A program made the position numbers and the translations under genes. Shown in pieces: positions 1-8,779 of a DNA stretch of 64,000 nt. Source of the DNA: Thermatribacter sp048814795 (GTDB lineage: Bacteria > Atribacterota > Atribacteria > Atribacterales > Thermatribacteraceae). How positions within the stretch are numbered: position 1 is the stretch's first letter; each line of letters starts with the position of its first letter. Below the pieces are notes generated by a model, which worked only from the letters and a program-made list of their open reading frames with translations, was not told the origin of the DNA and ran no database searches. The stretch is taken from positions 1,178,001-1,242,000 of the forward strand of contig CP184673.1 of the NCBI GenBank assembly GCA_048814795.1, read 5' to 3'.

Positions 1-1043
1 TCGCTTTTAGCTTTTTGGGCAACGTTTTGGGCGAGAAGAGAAGCTACTTCTTCACTCACCGCACCGTGACTGTTTATTACTGTAGCTGGAACATCCAGAT
101 CTTCTATCTTGGATTGGTTACTGTATACTACGTACCCTCGTTTAAAATAGGAGGAGCTACCAGGCACATTAGTTATGCGGTTTGCCAGCAGGCCCCCAGT
201 GCAGGATTCTGCAGTGGCTATGGTAAGCTGGTTTTCTTTTAAAAGCCTGCCTGCCGCTGCCTCTAAAGTTTCCGCATATGCTGAAAAAAGCCTATCTTTA
301 AAGTGCTGCTTTATGTTTTTTATTGCTTCCTGAACTTTTTGTTCTTCTTCTGGTAAGGGGTTTTTAAAAGCATAGAGGTAAAACCAGACTTCGCCGGAAC
401 GGGGTATAAAAGCCGGACTAACTTCCGGTGGTAGATCTACGAGGAAGTCTTGAAGCTGACTGGCCAGCTCAGATTCCCCTATGGCGCAGAATTTTAGGGT
501 TTCGGTTTTGAAGAAACTGGGTTGAACGCTGCCGATCTGTTCATCTATATAGCGCCAGAAAAATTCTACTTCCTGGGGAACACCTGGAATGACGAATATC
601 TTTTTGTTCCCTTCCTCAATCAAAAAACCCGGGGCAGTGCCAACTTTGTTCTGGAGCATCAGGGCTCCTTCTGGTATTAAGGCTTGCTTTCTGTTATTTT
701 CGGGGGGCTCTTTTTTTCTGATGCCACAATATATTCTTCTGATTTCTTCCCAAGCTTGAGGCGAAAAAACCAGTTTTTTTGAAAAAGTATCGGCTACGGC
801 TTCGCGAGTAATGTCATCTTCGGTGGGTCCCAGACCACCACTAACCACTACGAACTGTACCTCTTCTTTTAGAGTCAAAAAACGCAAAGCCTTGATAATG
901 GTTTCTTTGTTGTCGGGTATGAATATGGTATATTCAGTCAGTATTCCTCTGTCTAAGAATTTGCTTCTCAGAAATTCTGCATTGCTATCTTTGACCATAT
1001 TGGTGCTTAACTCGGTTCCGATGCAAAGAATAGCTGCCTTCAA
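1..1043 (-). CDS. cinA: CinA-family protein (nicotinamide-nucleotide amidase / competence-damage protein), 3' end outside window
   Basis: About 347 codons are visible; the C-terminus lies beyond the left edge (family length about 410). The N-terminal MoCF/MoaB-like domain begins MKAAILCIGTEL and carries the SGGLGPTEDD motif near residues 70-80. The C-terminal NMN-deamidase domain shows ATAESCTGG near residue 276, containing the Ser/Cys region of that family. In the family this domain converts NMN to nicotinate mononucleotide, and the N-terminal part is a pyrophosphatase-like domain. The start is a TTG at 1043-1041, overlapping the rimO stop (TTGA), with GGAGG 6 nt upstream; the frame continues unbroken to the edge. 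It is translationally coupled to rimO. Identity is secure from both domains; which activity dominates here is not visible. Confidence 0.93.
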   Translation of the reverse strand, partial: MKAAILCIGTELSTNMVKDSNAEFLRSKFLDRGILTEYTIFIPDNKETIIKALRFLTLKEEVQFVVVSGGLGPTEDDITREAVADTFSKKLVFSPQAWEEIRRIYCGIRKKEPPENNRKQALIPEGALMLQNKVGTAPGFLIEEGNKKIFVIPGVPQEVEFFWRYIDEQIGSVQPSFFKTETLKFCAIGESELASQLQDFLVDLPPEVSPAFIPRSGEVWFYLYAFKNPLPEEEQKVQEAIKNIKQHFKDRLFSAYAETLEAAAGRLLKENQLTIATAESCTGGLLANRITNVPGSSSYFKRGYVVYSNQSKIEDLDVPATVINSHGAVSEEVASLLAQNVAQKAKS

Positions 1044-2383
1044 AGTTCACCCTCCAGAAGATAAATTTTACCAGCAGTAACTTTCATTTTATCAATAGTT
1101 CCTGGTTTAAGGTATTTGTTCCTGGTTTTAATTTTTACTTCGCAATCAACCTCAGGCGCATCTCCATAACTCCTGCCTAAATAATAAAACGCTTTGGAAG
1201 AGCCGTTTCTTTCTGAAAAAGGCCCCTTTTCAATGATAACCTCGATTTTGCTCCCTACCAGGCTCTGATGACGTTTCTTCATTATTTCTTCCTGTTTCTT
1301 TTTGATAGCTTTTAGTCTCTGAGTTTTTAATTCGGTTGGTACTTTTGGAAATAGCTTGGATGCTGGTGTTTCTTCCTGCTCGGAATAGGCGAATACTCCT
1401 ACTCTTTCAAAAGGAAATTCTTCCATGGCCAGGAGTATTTTCTGAAAAGACGTATCGCTTTCACCTGGAAAGCCCACCATGAAGGTAGTTCTTAAAAAGA
1501 GCTGGGGTATATTCTTTCGCATTATTTTCAAAAAGTCAAACGTTTTTTCAATTTGTGGTGAACGGTTCATTTTGAAAAGGATGTTCGGATCCACATGTTG
1601 TAAAGGAATATCCAGGTATTTGACCACTCTTTTGCTGTTTGCAAATGCTTCGAGGAATTTCTCATTGAGACCCTGGGGAGAGAAATACAGTATTCTTAAC
1701 CAGTGTTCTGAGGAAAGAAGCCTATCGAGAGCTTTTAGTAATTCTGGCAAAGCCCTCTTTTTGTAGAGGTCAATACCGTAGGAAGCAGTATCTTGGGCAA
1801 TCAGGATGATTTCTTTCACTCCCAGTTCCAAAAGGTTTTCAACTTCTTTAGTGATGGAATCAATGCTTCTACTGCGCAGAGGCCCTCTGATGGCAGGGAT
1901 TACACAGAAGCTGCAGCGATTATTACATCCCTCAGCTATTTTTAAAAAGCCCAGGTAAGGGGGTCCAGAAATGATTCTTTCTGTAGTGTGGTCATACAGA
2001 TAAGGGAGGCCATTTGTAATAACTTTTTGCGAAGGAGCTTTTTCGAGTAAGGAGGGCAAATCCGGAAAATTGTTTACGCCCACCCAGAGATCTACTTCTG
2101 GATAGAGAGAGGTTGCTTTATCTTGAAAACGCTGGGCATAACAGCCAGCGACAATGATTTTCTTAGTTCGGTGTTGTTTTTTAAGTTTCACAATTTTTTC
2201 AATCCAGGATTCACTTTCTTGACAGGCTTCCTCAATAAAAGCACAGGTGTTAAGGATAACGAGCTCTGCTTCTTCAGGAGACACCAGAGCACAGGGTTCC
2301 CGAGCTAAAAGTTTGCCCAGGATTATTTCGGAGTCTACCAGGTTTTTATCACAACCCAGGGAAATAAGGGCTATTTTCCTCAT
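1040..2383 (-). CDS. rimO: Ribosomal protein uS12 methylthiotransferase RimO
   Basis: A 447-residue radical-SAM methylthiotransferase. It starts with the RimO-type LGCDKNLVDSE signature. The N-terminal UPF0004 domain has cysteines at 11, 47 and 81 for the auxiliary 4Fe-4S cluster; the radical-SAM domain has C153-x3-C157-x2-C160; the last about 65 residues form a TRAM domain for RNA or ribosome binding. In the family it adds a methylthio group to an aspartate of ribosomal protein S12. The LGC-KN-VDSE start and short C-terminus favour RimO over MiaB or MtaB. Its ATG overlaps the rodZ stop by 4 nt and its stop overlaps the cinA TTG start, so the three genes are coupled. Confidence 0.95.
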   Translation of the reverse strand: MRKIALISLGCDKNLVDSEIILGKLLAREPCALVSPEEAELVILNTCAFIEEACQESESWIEKIVKLKKQHRTKKIIVAGCYAQRFQDKATSLYPEVDLWVGVNNFPDLPSLLEKAPSQKVITNGLPYLYDHTTERIISGPPYLGFLKIAEGCNNRCSFCVIPAIRGPLRSRSIDSITKEVENLLELGVKEIILIAQDTASYGIDLYKKRALPELLKALDRLLSSEHWLRILYFSPQGLNEKFLEAFANSKRVVKYLDIPLQHVDPNILFKMNRSPQIEKTFDFLKIMRKNIPQLFLRTTFMVGFPGESDTSFQKILLAMEEFPFERVGVFAYSEQEETPASKLFPKVPTELKTQRLKAIKKKQEEIMKKRHQSLVGSKIEVIIEKGPFSERNGSSKAFYYLGRSYGDAPEVDCEVKIKTRNKYLKPGTIDKMKVTAGKIYLLEGEL

Positions 2384-3138
2384 GGAGCGAAGCTCCGCGC
2401 AAATTCTCCTGCACTCTCAGACAGATACCCCTGGTTACCAAACTGGTCTATTATTTTTACCCTATTACCTTCTCGGCCAACAACTGTTATCGGGGTAGAG
2501 CTTCGCAGAAGGTATTTTTTACCGGGGATGAGTATTCCTCTGAAAACTGTTTTACCCTCGGATTCCACTTCTATCCAGGCCAGGTCTTCGGGTAAAAGAG
2601 TAATAGAGAGTGTCTGGGGTTCTGGTGGAGGTGGACTTTCCTCCAGAAGGGTTTCTTCTTCAGTTTCAGTGCTTTCGGTGCTTGCTATGTTATTTCCAGC
2701 TTGCTGTGCTTCTATGGTGGTGGATTGGTCAGAAATGGTTGTGGAGTTATAGAGTATAAGAGTGATACCCAGTGCAGCTGCTGCTATCACACAGGTGAAA
2801 AGAAAAATACGCACCGTGCGTATTTTTCTTGAGTTTATAGTTCCTGATTTGGGCTTCTTTTGAAAATTCTGGTGAACTTTCTTTTCGTTTCTCTCTCTTT
2901 CTTTGAAGGAAGCAATGATAGGTTCTGGGTCCAGGCCCAGAAAGCTACTATAAACCCTGAGGTAGCCAATTGTATAAGCTTCTCCGGGTAATTCGTTCCA
3001 TTTCTCTTCTTCTATAGCTTCCAGGTATCTTTTAAGAATAAAGGTGTTTTCCTGAGCTTCTTCAAGGGTGATACCCTTTTCTTCTCTTCTGTTTCTCAGT
3101 GTTGCTCCTACACCCAGGCTGTTTCCCCAATCAGACAT
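2380..3138 (-). CDS. rodZ: RodZ-like helix-turn-helix membrane protein
   Basis: A 252-residue protein with the RodZ layout: a cytoplasmic helix-turn-helix of the Xre/HTH_25 type at about residues 10-75 (LRNRREEKGITLEEA, then YLEAIEEEKW and YLRVYSSFLGL), a basic linker, one membrane segment at about 108-130, a Ser/Thr/Glu/Pro-rich linker, and a C-terminal beta-rich DUF4115-like domain (WIEVESEGK..FRG). RodZ links MreB to the elongation machinery in rod-shaped bacteria; no mreB is in the window. I place the start at ATG 3138 (MSDWGNSLG), with AAGGGTGA upstream, rather than at an in-frame TTG 21 nt earlier. It overlaps the ftsK stop by 8 nt. The matching Firmicutes gene at this position is ymfM. 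A 31-nt palindrome lies in the coding sequence at 2800-2830. Confidence 0.85.
   Translation of the reverse strand: MSDWGNSLGVGATLRNRREEKGITLEEAQENTFILKRYLEAIEEEKWNELPGEAYTIGYLRVYSSFLGLDPEPIIASFKERERNEKKVHQNFQKKPKSGTINSRKIRTVRIFLFTCVIAAAALGITLILYNSTTISDQSTTIEAQQAGNNIASTESTETEEETLLEESPPPPEPQTLSITLLPEDLAWIEVESEGKTVFRGILIPGKKYLLRSSTPITVVGREGNRVKIIDQFGNQGYLSESAGEFARSFAP
2800..2830. repeat. 31-nt palindrome with 15-bp perfect arms inside rodZ
   Basis: Arms 2800-2814 (AAGAAAAATACGCAC) and 2816-2830 (GTGCGTATTTTTCTT) are exact reverse complements around a single C. The segment encodes the basic run and first residues of the RodZ membrane segment (residues about 104-113). Such a long perfect palindrome is unlikely by chance at this size in coding DNA, but codon constraints (R-K-I-R-T-V-R-I-F-L) allow it. 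No function is evident. Confidence 0.9.
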
Positions 3139-5365
3139 TGTAATCACCCTTTTTCCCAATCATTACCTTTCTGGACTTGCTGCCCTCATAGGGGCCAACT
3201 ATGCCTTCTTTTTCCATTTTTTCTATTATTCTGGCAGCTCTGTTAAATCCTATTCTCAGCCTTCTTTGCAGAAGAGACGTTGAGGCTCTCCCTGCTTCAA
3301 CAACCACCCTGACTGCCTCCCGATATAATTCATCTTCTTCTGTACTCTCTTCCAGGACTTCTTCTCGAGGATTAAAATCAAAAGCATAGAAAATCCTGCC
3401 TTTTTCTTTCTGAACAAGCCAGTGTTCGATTACTCGTTTGGCTTCGCGGGTGGACACAAAACTTCCCTGCCCCCGGATGGGCTTGTTAGCTCCTACTGGT
3501 GAGAACAGGAAGTCGCCGTTTCCCAGTAATTTTTCTGCTCCTGGCCCATCCAGAATGGTTTTTGAGTCTGCCTGAGAGGATACCGCAAAAGCAAGCCTTG
3601 AAGGGAAATTAGCCTTTATTAAGCCTGTGATCACGTCTACAGAGGGTCTTTGAGTGGCTACTACGAGGTGCATACCTACGGCTCTGGCCATCTGAGCTAA
3701 TCTACAAATTGAGGTTTCTACTTCCGACGAAGCTGTCATCATCAAATCGGCCAGCTCATCAATTACAATTACCACATAGGGCAATTTCTCTTCTTCGTCA
3801 ACAAGGTAGTTGTATTCTTCAATGTTGCGCACTGAAAGCTCAGAAAGCATTTCGTAACGTTGTTCCATTTCTCGACACAGCCACTTTAGAAATTTTACTG
3901 TTTTTCTTACTTCAGAAATCACTGGGGCACAGAGATGGGGTAAACCCTGGTATATGGATAATTCTACCCGTTTAGGGTCTACAAGTGCTATGCGTAGCTG
4001 GTTGGGATCCGCTTTGAAAAGTAGACTCATCAAGATGGCATTAATGCATACACTTTTACCAGACCCCGTGGCTCCAGCGATGAGGAGATGAGGAGCTTCT
4101 CTTAAATCCCAGATTAGAGGTTCTCCAGTAACACTTTTGCCAAGCGCGATCTGCAGAGGAGATTTGCCATCCTGAAACTGGTCGCTTTCCACCAGATCGC
4201 GAAGAGAAACTATTTCTTTATGATTGTTTGGTATTTCTATTCCCACTGCTGCTTTACCGGGTATGGGTGCCTCGATTCTTACCGCTGCTGCGGCAAAAGC
4301 CAGGGCTATATCGTTAGCAAGGTTGACAATTTTGTTGACCTTTATACCCGGGGCAGGTTGGAATTCATACCTTGTTATTGTAGGACCTACCTGAACACTT
4401 ATCACTTTGCCTGGCACGCTGAACTCAGACAGGGTTTGTTCCAGTTTAAGAATGTTTTTGGTGATGTCTGTTTTAAAGGTTTTCTCTTTTGCTCTGATTT
4501 TATTGTGGTAGTCCAGAAGACGAGTAGGCGGCAGAGACCATCCTGCTTTCTGGGAGTTGTCAATTATTTTTTTGAGTTTTGAATCAGGCTTGAGAGAAGG
4601 TTTTTCTCTTATAGTGTTTTTATCAAGAGATTTGGGGGTTAGCTTTTCTTCAGGGGTTTCAGCTCGGGATTCGGGCTTACTGGCAATATCCGGTTTTTCT
4701 TCGGTGAAGGTAAATATTTCTTCTGTGAAGATCGCGCTGGGTAGAGAAGTCTCTTTTAAAGTTGTACTTTCAATAATAGCTTCCTCTGGCGTACTTTTTT
4801 CTTCGTTTTTAAGATTAAATTTTGCTATGGCTCGTTTTCTGCGAAATCCTGTGAACTGTCTATCTTTTTTGAAAAAGTAGCAATGTATGTTACGCAGGCC
4901 CATGTATGCTTTTCTAAATATTTTACCTTCTTCTATTAAGTAGGTGGCCAGAATAGCCATGGAAAGAAGCAAAAGCCAGGTTCCTGCTTTTCCGAGATAA
5001 TAAGCTGTTCGATTGTAAATTAACTGCCCTAACTTGCCACCCATAGAGCCATAGAGAAGAAAAAAGGAGGTTTCTTCGCTTTTCTGGTGACAGAGGGTTG
5101 TAAACACTATGAGCCAGAGCGCCAAGGCAGTTAACCTGCTATAAGTTTTGAAACGCCGGGCACGAGAGAAAGTAAACACCTCAACTACCAGGTAGCCAAG
5201 GTAAAAAGGCACAATATAACTACCCAACCCCAGGGCTCTCAACAAGTTGTCCTTTATGAAAGTGCCCATTATTCCGACATCTAAAGAGAGGAGAGCCAGA
5301 AAAAGGTATATTGAAAATAAACTTAGAAAAGAAGCTACTAAAAGCTTTATTTTTAAATTAGTCAT
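3131..5365 (-). CDS. ftsK: FtsK/SpoIIIE-family DNA translocase
   Basis: A 744-residue septal DNA pump. Four hydrophobic segments lie in the first about 150 residues (about 7-27, 43-66, 75-93 and 127-146), followed by a charged Glu/Pro/Ser-rich linker and the motor. The motor carries Walker A GATGSGKS at about residue 432 and Walker B VIVIDELADL. The C-terminal winged-helix gamma domain (LLQRRLRIGFNRAARIIEKME) is where family members read polar KOPS/SRS sequences. In the family it moves chromosome ends away from the closing septum. Length is typical of the short FtsK/SpoIIIE type rather than E. coli FtsK. It lies 14 nt after pnp without a clear ribosome site, and its stop overlaps the rodZ start. 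Confidence 0.96.
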   Translation of the reverse strand: MTNLKIKLLVASFLSLFSIYLFLALLSLDVGIMGTFIKDNLLRALGLGSYIVPFYLGYLVVEVFTFSRARRFKTYSRLTALALWLIVFTTLCHQKSEETSFFLLYGSMGGKLGQLIYNRTAYYLGKAGTWLLLLSMAILATYLIEEGKIFRKAYMGLRNIHCYFFKKDRQFTGFRRKRAIAKFNLKNEEKSTPEEAIIESTTLKETSLPSAIFTEEIFTFTEEKPDIASKPESRAETPEEKLTPKSLDKNTIREKPSLKPDSKLKKIIDNSQKAGWSLPPTRLLDYHNKIRAKEKTFKTDITKNILKLEQTLSEFSVPGKVISVQVGPTITRYEFQPAPGIKVNKIVNLANDIALAFAAAAVRIEAPIPGKAAVGIEIPNNHKEIVSLRDLVESDQFQDGKSPLQIALGKSVTGEPLIWDLREAPHLLIAGATGSGKSVCINAILMSLLFKADPNQLRIALVDPKRVELSIYQGLPHLCAPVISEVRKTVKFLKWLCREMEQRYEMLSELSVRNIEEYNYLVDEEEKLPYVVIVIDELADLMMTASSEVETSICRLAQMARAVGMHLVVATQRPSVDVITGLIKANFPSRLAFAVSSQADSKTILDGPGAEKLLGNGDFLFSPVGANKPIRGQGSFVSTREAKRVIEHWLVQKEKGRIFYAFDFNPREEVLEESTEEDELYREAVRVVVEAGRASTSLLQRRLRIGFNRAARIIEKMEKEGIVGPYEGSKSRKVMIGKKGDYNV

Positions 5366-5379
5366 AAAGCAAAAAGAAA

Positions 5380-7509
5380 CTATTTTTTTCTAAAACTCTT
5401 GCTGCGTTGTTTTTCCTGGTGTGGAGTACTGTCGGCCAGTGCCTCTTTGTGACTAAGGTTTATTCTCCCTAAGGAATCTATACCTATGACTTTGACCAGG
5501 AGATCATCACCTACTTTTACAAAATCTTCAACTTTACGTATCCTTTCTTGGGAAAGCTGCGAAATATGGCAAAGACCTTCTCTGCCTGGGAAAAGCTCTA
5601 CAAAAGCACCAAAATCCGTGGTTTTGGTAACCTTACCCAGGTATATTTTGCCAACCTCGACATCCTGGGTGACTGCTTTTATCATCTCAATAGCTCTCTC
5701 TTTGCCTTCTTCTGTTTTTGAGAAGATAATTACTCTTCCGTCTTCTTTAATATCAATAGTGGCGCCTGTTTCCTCAATTATTTTTTTAATCACTTTCCCA
5801 CCTGGACCAATGAGTGCTCCTATTTTGTCAGTACTTATGGTTATGGTGGCAATTCTTGGTGCGTATTTGGATACAGAACTACGCGGTTTTGATAGGACCG
5901 AATCCATAATGTCCAGTATGTATAAACGGCTTTCTCGAGCTTCCTGTATCGCTTCGACAAGGATCTCTACAGGTAGCCCGTGATTTTTTACGTCCAGCTG
6001 AACGGCAGTTATTCCCTGCTTGCTCCCGGCTACTTTGAAGTCCATTTCTCCATAGTGGTCTTCAGAACCCAAGATATCACGTAAGAGGATATAATCATTG
6101 TTTTCCCCGAACATAAGCCCAATAGATATTCCCGCGCAAGATGCACGTACAGGTACTCCAGCGTCCATTAGGGAAAGACTACCTCCACATACAGTGGCCA
6201 TGGAAGAAGAACCGTTCGATTCCAGTACCTCGGAAACTACTCTGATAGTATAGGGAAACTCTTCTTCAGGAGGAATAAAACATTCCAGTGCCCGTTCTGC
6301 AAGGGCACCATGACCAATCTCCCGGCGCCCCGGACCTCTTAAAGGACGTACTTCTCCAGTGCTGTAGGGAGGAAAGTTGTAATGTAACATAAACCTTTTA
6401 GCTTCTTCCTCCTGCAGGCCATCTACTTTCTGTTCTTCGCTGGTAGCTCCCAGAGTAGTTATAGCCAGGACCTGAGTTTGTCCCCTTGTGAATAAGGCAG
6501 AGCCATGGGTACGCGGTAACAAACCCACTTCGCAGCTAATGGGGCGAATTTCCTTAGGGGTTCTGCCATCCTGACGTCTTCCAGTCTTCAGAACCAGCTG
6601 ATTAATTTCTTCCTTTACAATTTTTTCCCAGGTGTAAGTAAAACCCTCTAAAGTGGCAAATTCTGCTTCACACTCCTGAAGGGCTTTTTGAAGCAGCGCT
6701 TTCATTTCTTTTTCTCGCGCGCTTTTCTCAGGTATGCTTATAGTGGTTTGGATTTGGGACAAAAATTTATCCCTTAGCCAGCTTTCCAGGTTTCCGAGAT
6801 GTTCAGGTTCTTTGACTTCTTGCTTGGGTTTGCCAATTCGCTTGATTATCTCCTGTTGCTCTTTAATAATTTGCTGAATTAACTGGTGACCCACGTACAA
6901 GGATTTGGCTACTTCCTCTTCTGATACCTCTTTGCCACCAGCTTCAATCATGGTAATCCCCTGGCTTGATGCCGCTAACACCAAGTCTAAGCGACTTTCG
7001 TTTAGCTCTTCCAGGGTGGGATTTAAAATGATTTCATTTCCAATGATACCCAGCCGGCAGGCTCCGAGAGGACCTGCAAAAGGAATGCCGGATATGCCCA
7101 GGGCTATGGAAGCGCCTATGATGGAAATTACCTCAGGTGGATGAAGCTCGTCTACCGACAGGACGGTGGTAACCACTTGGATATCGTTATAAAAAAGTGG
7201 TGGAAAAAGAGGCCTGATCGATCGATCTATAAGCCGAGCGCTCAGGATGGCTGTGTTGCGAGGTCTACCTTCTCTTTTAATAAAACCGCCGGGTATTTTG
7301 CCGGCAGCATAAAATCTCTCTTCAAAATCAACCACCAGAGGGGTAAAATCGACTGCCTCGCGTGGTTGATCAGAGGCCGTAGCAGTAACCAGAACCACAG
7401 TATCACCGTATCTTACAGTTACTGCTCCTCCCGCTTGCTTGGCTAATTTACCGCTTTCTAGAATTAGAATTTGGTCTCTACCAAATGGAATTTCAAAAGT
7501 GTGTATAAT
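5380..7509 (-). CDS. pnp: Polyribonucleotide nucleotidyltransferase (PNPase), probable ATT start
   Basis: A 3'-5' phosphorolytic exoribonuclease of 709 residues. Domains in order: first RNase PH domain (from FEIPFGRDQ), alpha-helical linker, second RNase PH domain (GRRQDGRTPKEIRPI, and the catalytic HYGEMDFKVAG region), KH domain (IGALIGPGGKVIK), S1 domain (GKVTKTTDFGAFVEL). The first ATG/GTG/TTG in frame is a GTG at 7398, which would delete the 37 residues of the conserved N-terminus. Extending upstream restores it, and the only plausible start is ATT at 7509-7507, 8 nt after AAAGGAGG; no ATG, GTG or TTG lies in between. An ATA at 7506 is a poorer alternative. It follows rpsO directly, as in many bacteria, and its ribosome site overlaps the rpsO stop. 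Confidence 0.95.
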   Translation of the reverse strand: MIHTFEIPFGRDQILILESGKLAKQAGGAVTVRYGDTVVLVTATASDQPREAVDFTPLVVDFEERFYAAGKIPGGFIKREGRPRNTAILSARLIDRSIRPLFPPLFYNDIQVVTTVLSVDELHPPEVISIIGASIALGISGIPFAGPLGACRLGIIGNEIILNPTLEELNESRLDLVLAASSQGITMIEAGGKEVSEEEVAKSLYVGHQLIQQIIKEQQEIIKRIGKPKQEVKEPEHLGNLESWLRDKFLSQIQTTISIPEKSAREKEMKALLQKALQECEAEFATLEGFTYTWEKIVKEEINQLVLKTGRRQDGRTPKEIRPISCEVGLLPRTHGSALFTRGQTQVLAITTLGATSEEQKVDGLQEEEAKRFMLHYNFPPYSTGEVRPLRGPGRREIGHGALAERALECFIPPEEEFPYTIRVVSEVLESNGSSSMATVCGGSLSLMDAGVPVRASCAGISIGLMFGENNDYILLRDILGSEDHYGEMDFKVAGSKQGITAVQLDVKNHGLPVEILVEAIQEARESRLYILDIMDSVLSKPRSSVSKYAPRIATITISTDKIGALIGPGGKVIKKIIEETGATIDIKEDGRVIIFSKTEEGKERAIEMIKAVTQDVEVGKIYLGKVTKTTDFGAFVELFPGREGLCHISQLSQERIRKVEDFVKVGDDLLVKVIGIDSLGRINLSHKEALADSTPHQEKQRSKSFRKK

Positions 7510-7523
7510 GACTGAAACCTCCT

Positions 7524-7793
7524 TTACTTTCTCAAGCCAAGTTTTTGAAGTATGGCGTAGTAACGGTCTACATGATATTTCTTGAGATAATTAAGCAACC
7601 TTCTTCTCTGTCCAACCATCACAAAAAGACCTCTTCTGGAGTGAAAATCTTTGGGATGTTTTTTCAGGTGCTCAGTGAGTTCCCTAATTCTGGCAGTAAG
7701 AATTGCTATCTGGACTTCTGGAGAACCGGTGTCCTGATCATGAGTTTTAAACTGTTCTATTATTTCTCGCTTTTTTTCTTTGGCTAACACCAA
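7524..7793 (-). CDS. rpsO: Small ribosomal subunit protein uS15
   Basis: The product has 89 residues, exactly the usual S15 length, with the family core DTGSPEVQIAILTARI, the HSRRGL motif and the YLKK..RY..L..LGLRK end. S15 binds 16S rRNA at the 20-21-22 helix junction. I choose the TTG at 7793 (TTG GTG TTA GCC), which has GGAGGTG 9 nt upstream; an in-frame TTG 18 nt earlier would place the ribosome site inside the gene. It overlaps the ribF 3' end by 10 nt, so coupling is likely. The rpsO-pnp order is conserved. Confidence 0.96.
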   Translation of the reverse strand: MVLAKEKKREIIEQFKTHDQDTGSPEVQIAILTARIRELTEHLKKHPKDFHSRRGLFVMVGQRRRLLNYLKKYHVDRYYAILQKLGLRK

Positions 7794-8779
7794 CTTGAGC
7801 TGCACCTCCAATTCGTAACGTTCAGATTGTAGTTTACCACAGTGGGATACTGATGTAAATATTGTTTAAGGCACTCTGCGTCTCTCAAGATTTGTTGTTT
7901 TAGTTCAGATAGACTGGAAAAGGTGATTTCCGGACGCAGGAACTTCCAGAGATATATTGAAAAGCGCTGGTTATAAAGTTCTTGATAAGGAAAGTCAGGT
8001 ATAAAAAATTCAATGACCTGGCGTTTTTTGCTATTTGGTAAAGAAGGTTTGGTGCCGCAGTAAACCAGAGCTGGTTGTTTGATCTTCTGATCCCAGCTTT
8101 CCGCGACTCCCACATAAACTCCCGGTTTAGGTAATTTTTTCTGGGAAGCTGGATAGATATTACCAGTAGGGAATCCCAGTTTTTGTCCTATTTTTTTTCC
8201 GGGGCGGGTTTTACCAATGATGAAAAAAGGATAACCAAGTGCCGAATTTGCTTTTTCTATAAGTCCTTCGTCAAGAAAAGATCTTATAAGTGAGCTCGAA
8301 ATAATGGCATTATCAAGCTTTACAGAAGGTATTACTTTTACATCAATGCCTCTTTTGTTCAGTCCTTTTTTAAGGAATGAGGTGTTTCCCGAAGCCTTGA
8401 AGCCAAAGTGATAATTTGAACCTACGAAAACTGCAGAGGGACGGTAAATTTTATCCAGGATGGCAATGAATTCTTCAGGAGAAAGAAAGCGCAGATGGTT
8501 ATTGAATCTCCAGAAACGAAGGGTGCTTTCAGGAAAAAAAGAGTTAAAGAGAAGAAGTTTTTGTGAGTAGGGAGTTAGATATTTCACTATTTTGCTACGA
8601 GTAATAAAGTTGCGGGGATGGGGATAAAAAGTTATAACTTCTAAGGATTTATTTCTTTTTCTTGCTTCCTGATCAGCAGCACTTAAAACTGCGCGGTGCC
8701 CGGAATGAACACCATCAAAAAAACCCAGTGCAATTATTTTCCCCTCGCTAGGCGAAAGATGGTTTTTGAGGAACTTCAT
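7784..8779 (-). CDS. ribF: Bifunctional riboflavin kinase / FAD synthetase
   Basis: A 331-residue two-domain enzyme. Residues 1 to about 190 form the FAD synthetase nucleotidyltransferase, with the HIGH-like GFFDGVHSGH (19-28) and the SSSLIR motif. Residues about 190-315 form the riboflavin kinase domain, with KLGFPTGNI and the VIEFFIPDF motif near its end. It makes FMN and then FAD from riboflavin. The gene overlaps truB by an ATGA and rpsO by 10 nt, in the conserved truB-ribF-rpsO order. The last about 18 residues extend past the family core and overlap the rpsO ribosome site. Confidence 0.96.
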   Translation of the reverse strand: MKFLKNHLSPSEGKIIALGFFDGVHSGHRAVLSAADQEARKRNKSLEVITFYPHPRNFITRSKIVKYLTPYSQKLLLFNSFFPESTLRFWRFNNHLRFLSPEEFIAILDKIYRPSAVFVGSNYHFGFKASGNTSFLKKGLNKRGIDVKVIPSVKLDNAIISSSLIRSFLDEGLIEKANSALGYPFFIIGKTRPGKKIGQKLGFPTGNIYPASQKKLPKPGVYVGVAESWDQKIKQPALVYCGTKPSLPNSKKRQVIEFFIPDFPYQELYNQRFSIYLWKFLRPEITFSSLSELKQQILRDAECLKQYLHQYPTVVNYNLNVTNWRCSSSWC

